64,000 bases of DNA from Nepenthes gracilis (lineage: Eukaryota; Streptophyta; Magnoliopsida; Caryophyllales; Nepenthaceae), in NCBI GenBank assembly GCA_033239525.1, contig BSYO01000030.1:13041030-13105029 (forward strand). The letters are read 5' to 3'. The notes beneath the pieces are model-generated. The model searched no databases and was not told the DNA's origin. It saw only the letters and a list, made by a program, of their open reading frames with translations. Shown here piece after piece: positions 23,901 to 36,130 of this stretch. Position 1 is the stretch's first letter; the number at the start of each line of letters is the position of its first letter. Position numbers and translations under genes: made by a program.

Positions 23901-26900
23901 TTAAGTTAATAAAAAGCGTGACAAATATAATTTGGGGATCATTTGCTCAATGGTAAGATTTGTGTATTTTAACCTAAAGGTCACAGGTTTATACTATAGA
24001 AACTAACACTCTACAATTAAAAAATAAAATTATAGACGTTTGATCCTACCTAGAGCTTGCAATACTGGAAGTCTTGTGCACATGAATGCCTTTTTGGAGC
24101 ATAGTAAGTGAATGGACTAATTAAATTGGAGATCATATTTCTTCCAACATGCAATAAAAAATATGATATTCTTATCGATCTCAAGATTCATCTTCCGTCT
24201 ATTAACCCAATGCTCCAACGCATGCCAATTGCCTCCTTTTCCTTTATATACTATACCTATTTCTTAGCTGCAAATTGTTTCTCTTTTTTCTATTACCCCC
24301 TTTTTTGCAATATTTTATTTCCTTCATATTCCCTTTTTGAGTTGTTACAATTGTTCCAATATTTCCAAACTGCCCAATCACTTTGGGAACGCTTTCATCC
24401 ACTGTCTTACTATGGCTGCTACACAAAGTTTGCCAATATCAGGTTGAGTTGTTACTATGGTTGTTACTTTAGTGGCAGTTGGTTAATTAGATGCAGTTTT
24501 CAGATGATTTTGTTTATTTAATATCAGATTGTGGACAGTTACATTCCATATTCATCACTTGCATGCCTTTTAGAAGCTTTCTCCTTCTTCCTTCCATGTC
24601 ATTTATTGCCCTTTTTTCATGTAGACACATGCTTGTGCATTTCCTCTTTTACTTAAATCCTCAATCCTTAAATTTTGGCCTGGAATTGCCTATGTAGTCC
24701 CAGTGAAAATTTGGAGTTCTTAGTGTGGAGCTGTTCAGAGTGCTCATCTTGGAGCTTCCTTTCATCTTATAATGTGCATGTCCAAGTGAGTTACAAGTTC
24801 TCCCATACTTAGTAAGGAAGTCACTGGAGGGAGGGTCTAAGAATTGCAGAAAGCAGCAGATATTTGAACATCTCCTAGAGCCAAGTCTTCTAGAAGCGCA
24901 TGATTCAATTGCTGCACCCCTTTCCATGTTGCAATTAGAACTGGATACCATTTGTTGCTCTACATAGTATCCCGATGTTTTCCATCTTGGTTTTGTTTAT
25001 TTAGTGTAAATATAGTTTTCAATATGGTTAAGTATCAAAACAAGATGTTTTGGATTTACCTATTTTATTGTAGTAGAGTTCATTTCTTAATGGAGTATTC
25101 TTTTTGTTATAATATTAGCACTTTTGGTGTTAAAAAGATGCCAAGTATAGCAAATATAAAGGCCATTTAAGAACAAGATAGTTAGAATCTCTGGTTTCTC
25201 TATGTCTCAGTCTATTTCAGAACATGAGAGTTGTATTTTATGGAATTCTTTAGTTTATGATGAGCATAGATTGACCTTCGGATTGGTTGTAAGGTTGTGC
25301 ATGTAAACATTCAAAATGAATCCTCACATATATATTGATGAATGAATTCTAGATTGTTTCTTCTAACCCGAATAAAATGGCATTTATGACAATCGCTATT
25401 GTGCAATCTAATTAAAAATGTCATGAAGGATGTCTTAATGCACGAGGATTCTAACATTATGGGCCTTGAAAAGAGTTAGATATACATAATCTTTCTTAGT
25501 ATATTACAAAGATGTTGTTTTCATTAGTTGAACCAATGACCTCTTCTTCGCAACTGAGTAATCTTACTATAGCACCAAAGCTATCCTCCAATTTGAAACT
25601 TAGAGTCATAACAAAATGTAATTAATGTAGCAATATATCGATCTACCTAATCTTATTTGTCAATGTAATCAATCTTAATGGCATTTACACTTATGGTGAC
25701 AATGAAAATGGGGGAAATAAATACTTCAAAAGGAAAATACGTGTCAGTTTAATAGGAAGTTATGGAGCATAACAACAAACTTTAATGTGTCTTTTGTCTC
25801 TCTTTATTTTTTTTGTTCTTGCCTTTTGATGTTGATATTTGCCATTATTTACCCGGTTGTCAATGATGGAGGGGACCCTTATTGGAGCAATTTTTGACAT
25901 GATTACAATGTTCTCCTTTTCTTCTCAGTGCCCTTGGATGTCTCTATGGCATAGTTACCGGGTTCGTTGTCCGGCTACTCATAGCCTATTACGCAATATC
26001 TGAACAAGTATCATTTCACACAAGAGATTATCATTATGAATTATATTCGGTATGCAGTATGCAGGTATCCAGATGGTTTTGCAAATTCAAGTAATTATGC
26101 TCTAGGCCACCTAATTGAATATTCTGATTTTCTGCTTGTTTGTGCTCACGTGTGCATGCTTCTCTTTCAGTCTTCTGCTTCTAGTGTGTACATTAAAGGG
26201 TGTTAGGCAGCATAGGTAAACACTACCAGGAAAGATCTACAAAGCTACTTGTTCTGCTTTTATTGGACTGTTATCTGTGTCCTTACTATAGTTAATAAGG
26301 TGAATTCGGAAATAAATGGTCAGTTGGGATAAAAGAATGAATTTCATTGGAAGGTGTAGCTTTTAAAATGTTTGTTTGTAGTATGCTTTTGTTCTCTTTT
26401 TTTTTTTGTTTATTTAATGTTATCTAACTGATTTGGCACAGCCATTTGTGCATTGTTTTCTTATACCAATTATGACTTATCTTGTGTGACAGGCAAACAA
26501 GTGTGGACACTGACTGTGATTTTAGCAAGGATTCTAGTAGTGATGGAAGCAGTGATTCTGATCTTGAACGGGGCTATCAAGCAAGTGATGTTTCTCTTGA
26601 AATGGACAGATTGTCTCTGAGGGACCAACAGATTGCATTCCAGGGAGGTTTTTCAAGTGATGAAGGGGAATCTAGAAATTTTCGAGCTTGTCTGCTATTT
26701 GAGTACCTTGAAAATGACGTGCCCTACAGTCGTGAACCTCTCGCTGACAAGGTAGTCCTTATCCTCTTGTGATTTTCTTCTATCATCATCTTTTTTTTTT
26801 TTTTCCCTTTGTGCCCTCTTGCTAACATTGCTATCATGTTTGTTTGGTTTGAGCAGATATCTGATCTTGCCCTTCGTTTTCCTTATCTCAAGACATTGAG

Positions 26901-27576
26901 AAGTTGTGATGTACTTCCTTCTAGTTGGATCTCTGTGGCTTGGTATATTGTAATCTTGTTTTGTTTTCAGAAATCATTGTCACAACATATGCATTTCTTA
27001 CCTATTTGTTTGGTCTCAATTGTTAAAGGTACCCAATATATAGGATACCAACAGGACCAACATTGAATAATTTGGATGCTTGCTTCTTGACCTATCACTC
27101 TTTGTATACACCCACAGGAGGTAAATGCTAAAATATTTATGTTATTTAGCTGCTACATGCTTTTGTCTAGATCTGCGCTTGTTAAACTGTATGAGATTGT
27201 TGGCATGTCATTTTTTAAAAAAAAAAAAAACAAGAAAAAGGAAGTCAAAAATAATTTCTGGGCTTTTTGCTGCGTGATGAGTAAACTTTGTCATTGGATC
27301 TTCTTATGGCCTAAAATTTCTGTTCCATTTTGACCATTTGCAGACGTTCCTGGTGCAATTGCTCCTGTATTGACTTATCCCAGTGAGTTGGATGGCATCA
27401 CAAAGATCTCATTGCCAGTTTTTGGCCTTGCTTCATATAAGTTCAGAGGATCCTTGTGGACCTCAAATCACGGGGATGACCGTCAGCTGGTGAGTTCCCT
27501 CTTCCAGATTGCTGATAATTGGCTAAGACTGCACCAGGTCAATCACCCGGATTTCCAATTTTTCTGCCGTAGATGA
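20965..27576 (+). CDS. DUF789 family protein, six exons, 388 aa
   Basis: Coding exons 20965-21249, 21370-21581, 26493-26751, 26857-26942, 27029-27120 and 27344-27576 join in phase through GT-AG introns and total 1167 nt with a TGA stop. Conserved blocks, in order: [20 protein letters not shown] (about 73-92); [30 protein letters not shown] with [14 protein letters not shown]; a Ser/Asp-rich acidic linker; [40 protein letters not shown] with RIPTGPT; and a C-terminal [20 protein letters not shown]. This is the plant DUF789 (PF05623) arrangement at about the usual length. The biochemical role of the family is not established. Intron 2 is 4911 bp. The ATG chosen is the first in a context matching the family; the frame is open upstream to 20806 and encodes Leu-Gly-Ala-Gly just before it, so a slightly longer N-terminus is possible. 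The 5' UTR probably contains an intron starting at GTAAGC near 20573. Confidence 0.92.
23930..24090 (+). repeat. tRNA-derived SINE-like sequence in intron 2
   Basis: TTTGCTCAATGGTAAGATTT resembles a pol III A box, and AAGGTCACAGGTTTATACT, 35-40 bp downstream, resembles a B box. The continuation TTTGATCCTACCTAGAGCTT is like the body of plant SINEs. No clear target duplication was seen. Confidence 0.4.
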
Positions 27577-30500
27577 TATTAGTAATTAGAACACAGTTGA
27601 ACTTTGCTTACCGTTTTTGGAGGAGTATCCATGCATATGTTTTTCTAGGTTGAGTTCCCCGAACTTATGGAGATCATTATAGAGGTTGAGTCAGGGATGT
27701 TTCTCTTCCTTTGTTATATTTTCTATTATAGTCATCAAACATTAGGGAGAAAAAAAAATCAAAAACATACAAACATGTAGAAGTCTTAAGGTGATTTAGT
27801 GAGGTATTAATGCCAGTTGAAAGTGCCCTAGTGTTCCAGATATAATTTCAGTAAAGCTGATGAAAGTTGAGCTAGATTGACTGGTGGAATAATCAAAGGT
27901 TGAAGGTTGAAATTTTAGGGCTTTTATGCTAATTTATTTGTCAGTGTTTGACAAAGCTAGTCTTTTAGGTCCTCGTGATGAGTTATTAGGTTAGATTTTT
28001 ATAGGATGAACCAGAATTTCAAATTATGAGCTGCTGCCTGTGGACCATGTATTTGAATGCTAGCTAATTTGCAGCAGTAAATAATTATATAAAAGCATAT
28101 GATTTGATGTATTCTGTCATTCTGTGTTATTTCGCATGCCAAATGATTCAGTATTTCAACTGGCTTTGCCTTATCCTTCCTGCATCATTGTGGGTGTGAT
28201 TGCATTGGTCTCAATTGATCCGGCATGCCTTTTTTGTGCTAGTTTTGTTGTACGGCATTTTGACTTTTGTCACATAATTCTTGCTAGAATGGCATATTCA
28301 TGTTTTTCATCATTTCTTGTATCTGAAAATTTAGACATATAGTATGATGATAACACATTGAAATGTGTTATATTTATCTTATAATCCTAACTATCTAAGC
28401 TTTTAATATGAAATCATCATCATTATGAATATAATATGACTACAAAATAAAAGGATTTAATAGCTCCTTTTATCATTGGGTTATAAAAGAGAGGATGTTT
28501 TTGTTCTTTATTTGAACACTAATTTGGGTTTAGGGATATCATCAAAATGGTTGGGTGGTTGCAGTCACTGTCACCGCCTGTCTTCCCCGCCAAACTCTAT
28601 TCTCCCCCAAATTGAGCTCCTCTATCACCACTATTCCATGGCCACCACCACCGCGCCCATTACTAACATTGCCGTTCTTAACTTCACTTTATAGTCCTCA
28701 CCGGTGGTGGCTGTTACAGTTAGCCGCCTCTCTGAATCACTCCCATCACTATAGCATTTGCCATTACTATAGAATATGAAATTGTAAGTTGTATTAGAGT
28801 CAGGTTGGGAAATAATAAACCAAATATTAATTAAGCCTATTGAAAGTGGATAAAATTAAATTAATTCGTATGTGATCTAGTGGAATTATATTGAGTTTGG
28901 ACTTAGTGTTTAGCGGGAACATTTTTGTTGGTCATCCAATGTGACTTCCAAGGCTTGTAACTTCAAGTAAAGCGTATTTTAAGATACGCTTTAATAATTT
29001 TTATAATATTTTTAGATAATATAATATTTATAAATTTATTTATTTTTATGTGGATATGCTAGAAGTGATGACTCAGCTTAGTGAGCCAAGCTTCTATACA
29101 AAAATTAGATTTGGATATATTAATATTTGAATTAGACATCATTGAATATTTTTAATCAATCCTATAAAATTTATTTATTTATCATTATAACTCATCTATT
29201 TTTATAAAATTAATGAAAATATACCCTATTTTTTACAAAATAATAATATAACTATTTGATTTTATTTTGTTAAAAAATCTAAATTTTAAAATTATTGATC
29301 CCATTAAAAAAAATTTATATCCACCCCCACATGCTAGGGTTTATGAAAAAATTTTTATGTTACTAAAATATCAAAAAGCTAAGCTTCTTGGAGTAAGATG
29401 GACAAATTATTAAAATGTTAATAAAAAAATAAAGTCATTTTTCGTGTGTAAAATTAAATAATAATAATACAAAATCAGATATTAACATCGTATTTAAATT
29501 TATGTGTAAGTTTTATTTTTCTAAAAAATTAGAAATTAATTCTTTGATCTTTATAATTTTCTTTCTTTTTGGATAAGAGTCACTAATTCTGTGTGTAAAA
29601 GGTGGGTATATAATTTTTTTTTCTTCTTATGGATGAAACTCTCAAGTCAGAATGTTGGGGAATGTTACGAAAACTTCACTTAAATTTGAAAACTTCTAGT
29701 CTTTTTAAACATGAAAATCTGTTCTTTTATCTTTACTCATATGATGAGTACTACTGTAATTTATATGATAAAAAAAAATTAATTTTTTAATCAATTAAAT
29801 GTTTTTCTATTTAAGATTAGACTTATATAAAAAATAATTTTATTAATAAAATAATATGAAATTGTACATAGATATAATTTTTATTATATTAATAAATTAT
29901 TAAATATATGTCAAATTTAACCTCTTTCTAAAGAAAATTTCAGTTGCAAATAAAGGAAGAATATTTATAATAAAGGTTGATGCATACTGGTGATTTAAAT
30001 TATTGTACGAATTAAAAAATTAGATAGTATTTTCCAAGTGATCCGAATGAACGTGAGTTAGGTCTTCATAATTATAAATCTAGATATTATGTATTGCAAT
30101 AATTAAAAATTAAGATTAGATGTATACAAAATTTATTTTCCGATATATTATTAAATACTCAAATTAGTAGTTTTTTACGGAAAAAATCAAAGATCTAAAG
30201 AGAAAAGCAGGATGAGTACTAAAACAATTGAATTTGGAGAATTTGGCTCCATAAATTCTGATGAGTAAAGAAGAGGCAATCTATGGGACAAGTACTCTAT
30301 TGGTCTCCCTTTATGTTGAACAAGGATTTTGTATTTATAGTTTGGACGGCATATAATCCGTCTTTTTTAATTTGATGTGTTTGCTATTTAGAGTATTAAA
30401 TTAGATTAAGTTTCAACTGTTATATTAGTTATATAATGGTTCAATGATTAATTTTTAATATTTATTTGGTTGTTATTGTCTATTTTAATATAGTTAATCA

Positions 30501-30809
30501 ATTTCTCAATTATATATAATCATTTGTAAAAATTAAATGCCTTATTAATTACTTTGTCGGGTTGTTAATCGTCTCAATGTATTATATTTCTAGTCATCTG
30601 ATCATTTGGCTGAGTTTTTAACAAGATCATTCTTTAAATTAATTTTTTATCATGTTGATCAAATTGGTTATTCTAATAACTCATTTTGCATTGACATTCT
30701 ACAAGTCTTGGATTTATATCATGTCAAAATGTCGTTATTTGAACCATTCTTAATAAAATGATTATTTTTTTTCTTGAAAGAGGAATAAAAGTAAAATTAA
30801 AACACACAT
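27577..30809. other. 3' flank of the DUF789 gene and AT-rich intergenic DNA
   Basis: The first few hundred bases are presumably 3' UTR, but I cannot place the polyadenylation site. A locally GC-richer patch at 28555-28740 encodes a Pro/Thr/Ser-rich open frame with no similarity I recognise. From 28990 to 30800 the sequence is very AT-rich. A short palindrome lies at 28969-28992. No gene seen. Confidence 0.5.
30805..30809. repeat. Target site duplication CACAT of element B, left copy
   Basis: CACAT directly precedes TGATGGG; the identical CACAT follows the 3' LTR at 41820-41824. Confidence 0.92.
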
Positions 30810-31816
30810 TGATGGGTACTCCCATAGTGGACTGGCTCAGGAAGGAGAAACGACTCAAATCCATAAAAGCCCACACATTGGCCTGGACGGTCAACGCGAA
30901 CCGTTGACCAAAAGAAATGCCAATGAAACTAGTATAAGGATAGATGACTAAAGACTAGGAACGATCGATATTTACGTTAACCCAGAAAGACCGTAATGCA
31001 CTTCCTCTCGAATCGCCTTTACATGGGCCAGGCCCAGTTTGACCTGCAGCAGCTTTCTTTTCTGATTTTACGCTCCCCTAGAATACAACCTCCACAACAA
31101 CAGTCACTAACAGATTCAACACTCACCCCATGAGAAAAGTATTGGAATCTCTACCCCGTCTACTGTAAAACCCTAGCCGTTGCAAAGCATAGAAGGAAGG
31201 AGAACCTCCCAAGGAGTCGTTACCGCCATTAATGCTAGCGCCACGAATGGAAGCTGCTTCAATAAAGCACTGAAATCCCACACTCCTTCCTAAGGAAGGA
31301 TTCCCAACCTCTCGACTATAAGAAGGTCGTGGAGTCAATACTCTAGGGAGGCCTTCTAAAAGAGAACAAACGCTCTTATACTTAGACGAGTTACTCTGAC
31401 ATTTATATCCCTCTTTCTAGAGGAATCCCTGAGAGTTCACCCGACATCATCTCAAGCTCTCATGCTTTTAGGACGCCCACACTCTTGGTACTTCTAGTCA
31501 CCACGGTCCCCGAAAATCAAAAGTCAGGAATCAACGCTCTTCACGAGTGGCATTAACCTCTCCCAACGAGAGCCAAATCATCCCACAAACACTCTCTACT
31601 TCTCACATTCGTTACATCCTTTCTTCCACCTTCTCGATTTTTGGAAGACTATTTACTGACTTGAACGTCAGAGTGTTTTCGATAGAATAACATCCCGTAG
31701 GCACCTGACTTTTCGTTTGTCTTAGTGGTGTGCAGGACCCAGACTCGGTGGACGGAACCAAATTCAAAGATCAACGTAATCTGAATCCATTCAAAATTTG
31801 GTTCCAGGACGTATCA
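30810..31816 (+). repeat. 5' LTR of element B
   Basis: It begins TGATGGGTACTCC and ends GACGTATCA, followed at once by the PBS. It aligns with 40812-41819 throughout. A CTGACATTTATATCCCTCTTT-like stretch and the GACTTGAACGTCAGAGTGTT part near the end are shared with the other LTR. Confidence 0.93.
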
Positions 31817-31835
31817 TTGGCACCGTCTGTGGGAA
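31817..31835 (+). other. Primer binding site of element B
   Basis: TTGGCACCGTCTGTGGGAA directly follows the LTR terminus. It is nearly identical to the sites in elements A and C. Confidence 0.85.
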
Positions 31836-31897
31836 ATGCTTACAAAAAGCCAGCTACGTTTTCCAAAAGCCCTTCTCAATCAAGACCCTCAATCGAA

Positions 31898-33540
31898 ATG
31901 GTGAACACAAGGGCATAAGCAAGCGAGCCAGCCAGAGATGTAGCATCGCCCGACCAGGACCATGCCACTTGTGTCATGGTCAATGCGGTGGCCAGCGGAA
32001 TTCCAGCGCCTTTCTTTCAAAACATGGCAGAGTATATGCTAAACACCAACAAGATGTTGCAGATACTCTGCTCCCGCCAGGAGAAAGCGCAGCAGGGGGT
32101 TGCACCGGCATCAAGATGAGGAGGCCAGAGAAAGAAAGGACCGGCCCGAAGGCCTGGAAGGCCAACCAACATTCGAGCACCGGAGTCGTCACATGCTCAA
32201 AGCTCACATGCCCAGAGGAAAGTTTGAAACAAAGGAACCCCAAATATTCTTGCATAGAATTTAGGCCCCAGGCTTAGGAGCGAGCCTCCCGGGCCGTTAG
32301 ATCTACCAGTGACAGCAACCGCCCGACTATTGGACAAACCAGAGAAAAAACGGAGTTGAGGACATATCTCAACTCCAAAAGATCTAGTAATATTGTTCAA
32401 ATAGATCCGAGGCTAGAAAAGATATGGAACCGTGTCTTCAAAGACGATGAGCACATAGCCAATATCAACAGATCTCCTTTCATAACGGAGATCTTAAACC
32501 GTCCCCATCTTTGGCAAAATTTAAAATGCCACCCATTAACTTGTATGATGGGAGTGCTGATCCCATTGATCATCTCGCCCACTTCCGCACCCATCTTGGT
32601 CTACAGGGGTTGAAGGACGCAGCCATGTGCCGCTACTTCCCGCTCACCTTAAAAGGAGACGCGCGCATCTGATTCCATCATCTCCCATCGGATTCAATTC
32701 GAAGTTTTCAGGAGCTTACACATCTTTTCTTGTCACAGTATGCCTCCAGTCGCAAGGGAGAAAAAGCATCTTGGCATCTGTCGCATATTAAGCAAAAGCA
32801 TGGCGAGAACCCATGAAAGTTTCTAGATCACTTCATGGCAGAAACTAGGCGGATCCCCCGACTTACGGAGGAAATAAAACTAGACAGTTTCATCTCAATG
32901 CTGACGCATGGAGACTTCTTTAGGCACCTGGCACATAAGAATCCGTAGACCTTTTGGGAGGCGGAATCTATCAATAGGACTTACGTGGTAGCGGAGGAGG
33001 CCAACGAGACTAAACGTCCCAAGCGGACCGGACAGCCATGCTCTTTCCCGACTGAAGGAAAGAGGAAACATGGCGGCGGTGAACACCCCCAACGAAAGCA
33101 CCATAGGACCGGGCCGACAGAGCGCAAGGACTACGGGCCGATCAGCCTAACGCCCCTGACGGACACGCACTCGAATGTCCTCATGTAAATTCGGGGTGAG
33201 AAGTTCCTCAAGTGGCCCAAGCCACTTAAGAAGGCGGAGGAGGAAATCCAAGCCAAGTACTGTGACTTCCATCGATCTTCCGGATACTCTACCAATGACT
33301 GCAAGACACTCTAGAGGGAGATAGAAGAGCTGATACGCAGAGGCCATCTCACCAGGTTCATCAAGGATTCTGCTCAGAGCTTTGGACAAGCAGTCGGTAG
33401 AGGTCCAGAATCATCTCCACTAAGGAATTGGGTCGCAGTAGTAGTCAACATGATTACAACTCGGCTTGCCAAGACTTCGGCGGACCACAGGAGAGCAGTA
33501 CGCTGGGAAGAAGCAGCACACCGAGAACGTCATTAGTTTT
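31898..33540 (+). pseudogene. gag of element B
   Basis: The MVNTRA start at 31898 is followed by a stop after six codons. Later frames encode KMPPINLYDGSADPIDHLAH, CRYFPLTLKGDARI and HLFLSQYASSRKGEKASWHL (capsid-like core, Retrotrans_gag type), ESINRTYVVAEEANET, and a knuckle YCDFHRSSGYSTNDC. Stops at 32946 (TAG), 33186 (TAA) and 33312 (TAG) fall where related elements have Gln. RNA packaging and particle assembly would be its role. Confidence 0.85.
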
Positions 33541-34270
33541 AGTAATGATGATTTCGAGCATGTAATTTCTCCTCATACAGATCCCTTGGTTGTATTTGCC
33601 CTCATTTTAGACGGCAGCATCAACTACTAGCTGAAACGAGTGTTCGTTGATAATGAAAGTTCACGCGATTTGCTTTACTTGGATGCGTTTTTTAAATTTT
33701 GTATAAAAAAGAGTCAATTAAGGCCTGCTGAAGGCCCGTCATATGGCCTAGACAACGAACCTATGCCCGTTCAAGGGACGATCCAGCTAGAAATAACTCT
33801 TGGTTAATATCCAAGAATGGCAAGTCAGAGTAACTCTCGGTTCATATCTAAGAACGGCAAGTCAAACACTGACCTTCCTGGTAGTTGACCTGCTTTCTGT
33901 TTACAACGCCATAATAGGCCGCCCACGTCTAACAGCATTTGGACCAGTCATTTCAATACCGCATCTCAAAATGAAATTCCCGACAGCTTACGGTATAGGC
34001 GAAGTGCTGGGCGACCAGGTCACTGGGCGGACATGTTATATATCCCATATCGCCCTGAGTAGCAGCACCAGATCAATGGGAGAACTAGACCATCGGGACG
34101 AGGTAACTTTACAGCAAGCGCAATCCAGAGAGGCAACCAATTTGATCTCACTAAATCCAAACAATCCGAAAAGATGTGTACAGATTGGCAACTCACTCAC
34201 CGAGACATTACACGATGAGTTGGTCACGTTCTTACGGCTGAACACTGACATCTTCGCATGGATCCCACGG
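33541..34270 (+). pseudogene. Protease region of element B, frameshifted
   Basis: VFVDNESSRDLLYLDAFFK (from about 33641) holds the expected active-site position with Glu in place of Gly (33655-33657). It is followed by QLRPAEGPSYGLDNEPMPVQ. A 37-bp tandem duplication at 33794-33867 then shifts the frame. The continuation reads TLTFLVVDLLSVYNAIIGRP and AFGPVISIPHLKMKFPTAYG, then the linker to RT ending NTDIFAWIPR. Confidence 0.85.
33794..33867. repeat. 37-bp tandem duplication in protease of element B
   Basis: TAACTCTTGGTTAATATCCA begins at 33794 and its near copy TAACTCTCGGTTCATATCTA at 33831. The 37-bp step breaks the protease frame. Confidence 0.9.
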
Positions 34271-35050
34271 ACATGCCCAGGATTCTGGCTGAAATAATGG
34301 TCCACAAGTTGGGCTTCAATCCCGACCGCAAGCCCATTAGGTAAAAGCGGGGAAACCACTCAGTAGAAAAATTAATCGACATCCGGGAGGAGGTAAAAAA
34401 GCTGCTAGATGTCGGCTTCATCAGGGAGGTTTAGTACCCGGATTGGCTCTCGAACGTCGTCCTGGTAAAGAAAAGCAATGGAAAATGGCGAATGTGCGTT
34501 GACTTTATCAACGTTAATAAAGCCTGCCGGAAAGACAGCTTTCCCTTGCCACGGATCGACCTGTTGGTGGACTCAACATCAGGCCACGAGTTGTTGAGCT
34601 TCATGGACGCGTACTTAGGCTACAACCAGATCTGGATGAACCCAAAGGACGAGGAGCACACCTCGTTCATGACCGACCAATGCACCTATTGCTACAAGGT
34701 CTTGTCTTTCGGTTTGAAGAATACATGCACCACATACCAACGGCTCGTGAACAAGATGTTCGAAAAGCAGATCGGCTGTAAATGGATGTGTATGTCGATG
34801 ATATGCTCGTCAAAAGTAGGCACACTAGGGACTATATACGGGATCTGGCCGAATCTTTCGAGGTACTCCGCACACACCAAATGAAGCTAAATCCAGCCAA
34901 GTGCATCTTCGAAGTCTTCTTTGGGAAGTTCCTGGATTTCATCGTCTCTCAGCGAGGGATTGAAGCAAACCCAAAGAAAATTAAGGCTCTCGCTAACATG
35001 TCACTACTGTGGACCGTCAAGGATGTCCAGCGGCTAACGGGATGACTGGC
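34271..35050 (+). pseudogene. Reverse transcriptase of element B
   Basis: After a TAG at 34432 (Gln in element A), VVLVKKSNGKWRMCVDFINV, DLLVDSTSGHELLSFMDAYL and YNQIWMNPKDEEHTSFMTDQ give the fingers and palm. The catalytic YVDDML is present at about 34788-34806 but in a different frame from the preceding part, showing a single-base indel near 34775. HQMKLNPAKCIFEV and GIEANPKKIKAL (thumb/connection) follow. Confidence 0.9.
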
Positions 35051-35640
35051 AGCCTTGTCTCACTTCTTGATGAAGTCTGGAGACAAGTACCAGCCTTTTT
35101 TCAATGCACTAAGGGGAATGAAAGCAAACGGGCTCCAGTGGACGGTAGAGTGTCAGACTTCCTTCGACAAATTGAAGCGATATCTGGCCAGCCCACCGTG
35201 CTAACGTCATCCAAAGACGAAGAGGAGCTCTACCTCTACCTCTACCTCTACCTAGCGGTATCAAAGGTGGCCCTCAGCTCAGTCCTAATACGCCAGGAGT
35301 CCAACACCCATCGTCTGGTCTATTACGTGAGCAAAACATTGACCGGTCCGGAGACACGCTATCCTCGTGCAGAAAGGCTAGCCTTGGCGTTTGTTTTCTT
35401 GCCCAAAAGTTTAAACTTTATTTCCAAGCCCATCACGTGATTGTTCTCACCGATCAGCCTCTGAAAAATATTTTACAGAAACCTGACGTTTTTGGATGGC
35501 TGGTAAAGTAGGCTATCGAATTGAGGGAGTTTGATATCGAATTTTGACCCCGGCCCACCATCAAAGGGCAAGCTTTAGCCGACTTTATCGTTGAAACCAC
35601 GACCCCAATTCTCGAAGGATAGCCCACTAGGGACATAGAA
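35051..35640 (+). pseudogene. First RNase H of element B with Leu-Tyr expansion
   Basis: The domain shows KWPKSGDKYQ-like RT connection remnants, then EEELYLYLYLYLYLAVSKVA, LSSVLIRQESNTHRLVYYVS and YPRAERLALAFVF. The Leu-Tyr run is caused by CTCTAC repeated at 35227-35254; element A has only ELYWYLAVSD there. It ends at about 35610 with LADFIVETTTP. The frame changes near 35410. Confidence 0.85.
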
Positions 35641-36130
35641 CAACACGAGGAAGAACCGAATGGGTCCTCAACGTGGACGAATCTTCTACGAACTCCGGCA
35701 ACGGAGCCGGAGTAATCCTAATAACTCCAGACGGGATTGAGGTGAAATACTCGCTTTGGCTTGACTTTTCGGCGACCAACAATGTTGCAGAATATGAAAC
35801 CCTGTTGGCTGGGTTGAGACTAGCTAAGGAATGCTTAGAAAAGAGGCTGACCGTCTACAGCGATTCTGAACTGGTCGTCAACCAGGTTAACGGGAATTTC
35901 GAAGCTAGTAGCCCTCACTTGGCTAAGTACTTGACCAAGGCTAAGGAGATTAGCATGAGGTTTGACAAGATGATCATTGTTTACGTTCCTGGAGTTGAGA
36001 ACTGGAGGGCTAATCAGCTTGCAAGGGCTGCGGTAGCTGAAAACTTGGAACAATACTCGAGGGACATGCGGAAAATTCTCAATGCTCCCAGCATGGAGGA
36101 GCAAGAAGTAATGCTGATCTCCGGAGCAAA
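35641..36130 (+). pseudogene. Second RNase H (aRNH-like) of element B
   Basis: This is the longest intact frame of the element (35673-36293). GAGVILITPDGIEVKYSLWL, NNVAEYETLLAGLRLAKECL and LTVYSDSELVVNQVNGNFEA are the core. The first Asp (NVDES), the Glu and the Asp of YSDS are present. In the last acidic position, ENWRANQLAR has Asn where element A has Asp (KADLL). A second RNase H of this type next to the normal one is a known Tat-lineage trait. Confidence 0.85.

Noticed and set aside
28476..28779. Pro/Ser-rich open frames at 28476-28779
   Set aside because: Low-complexity CAC/CCG composition only; no splice structure or conserved motif.
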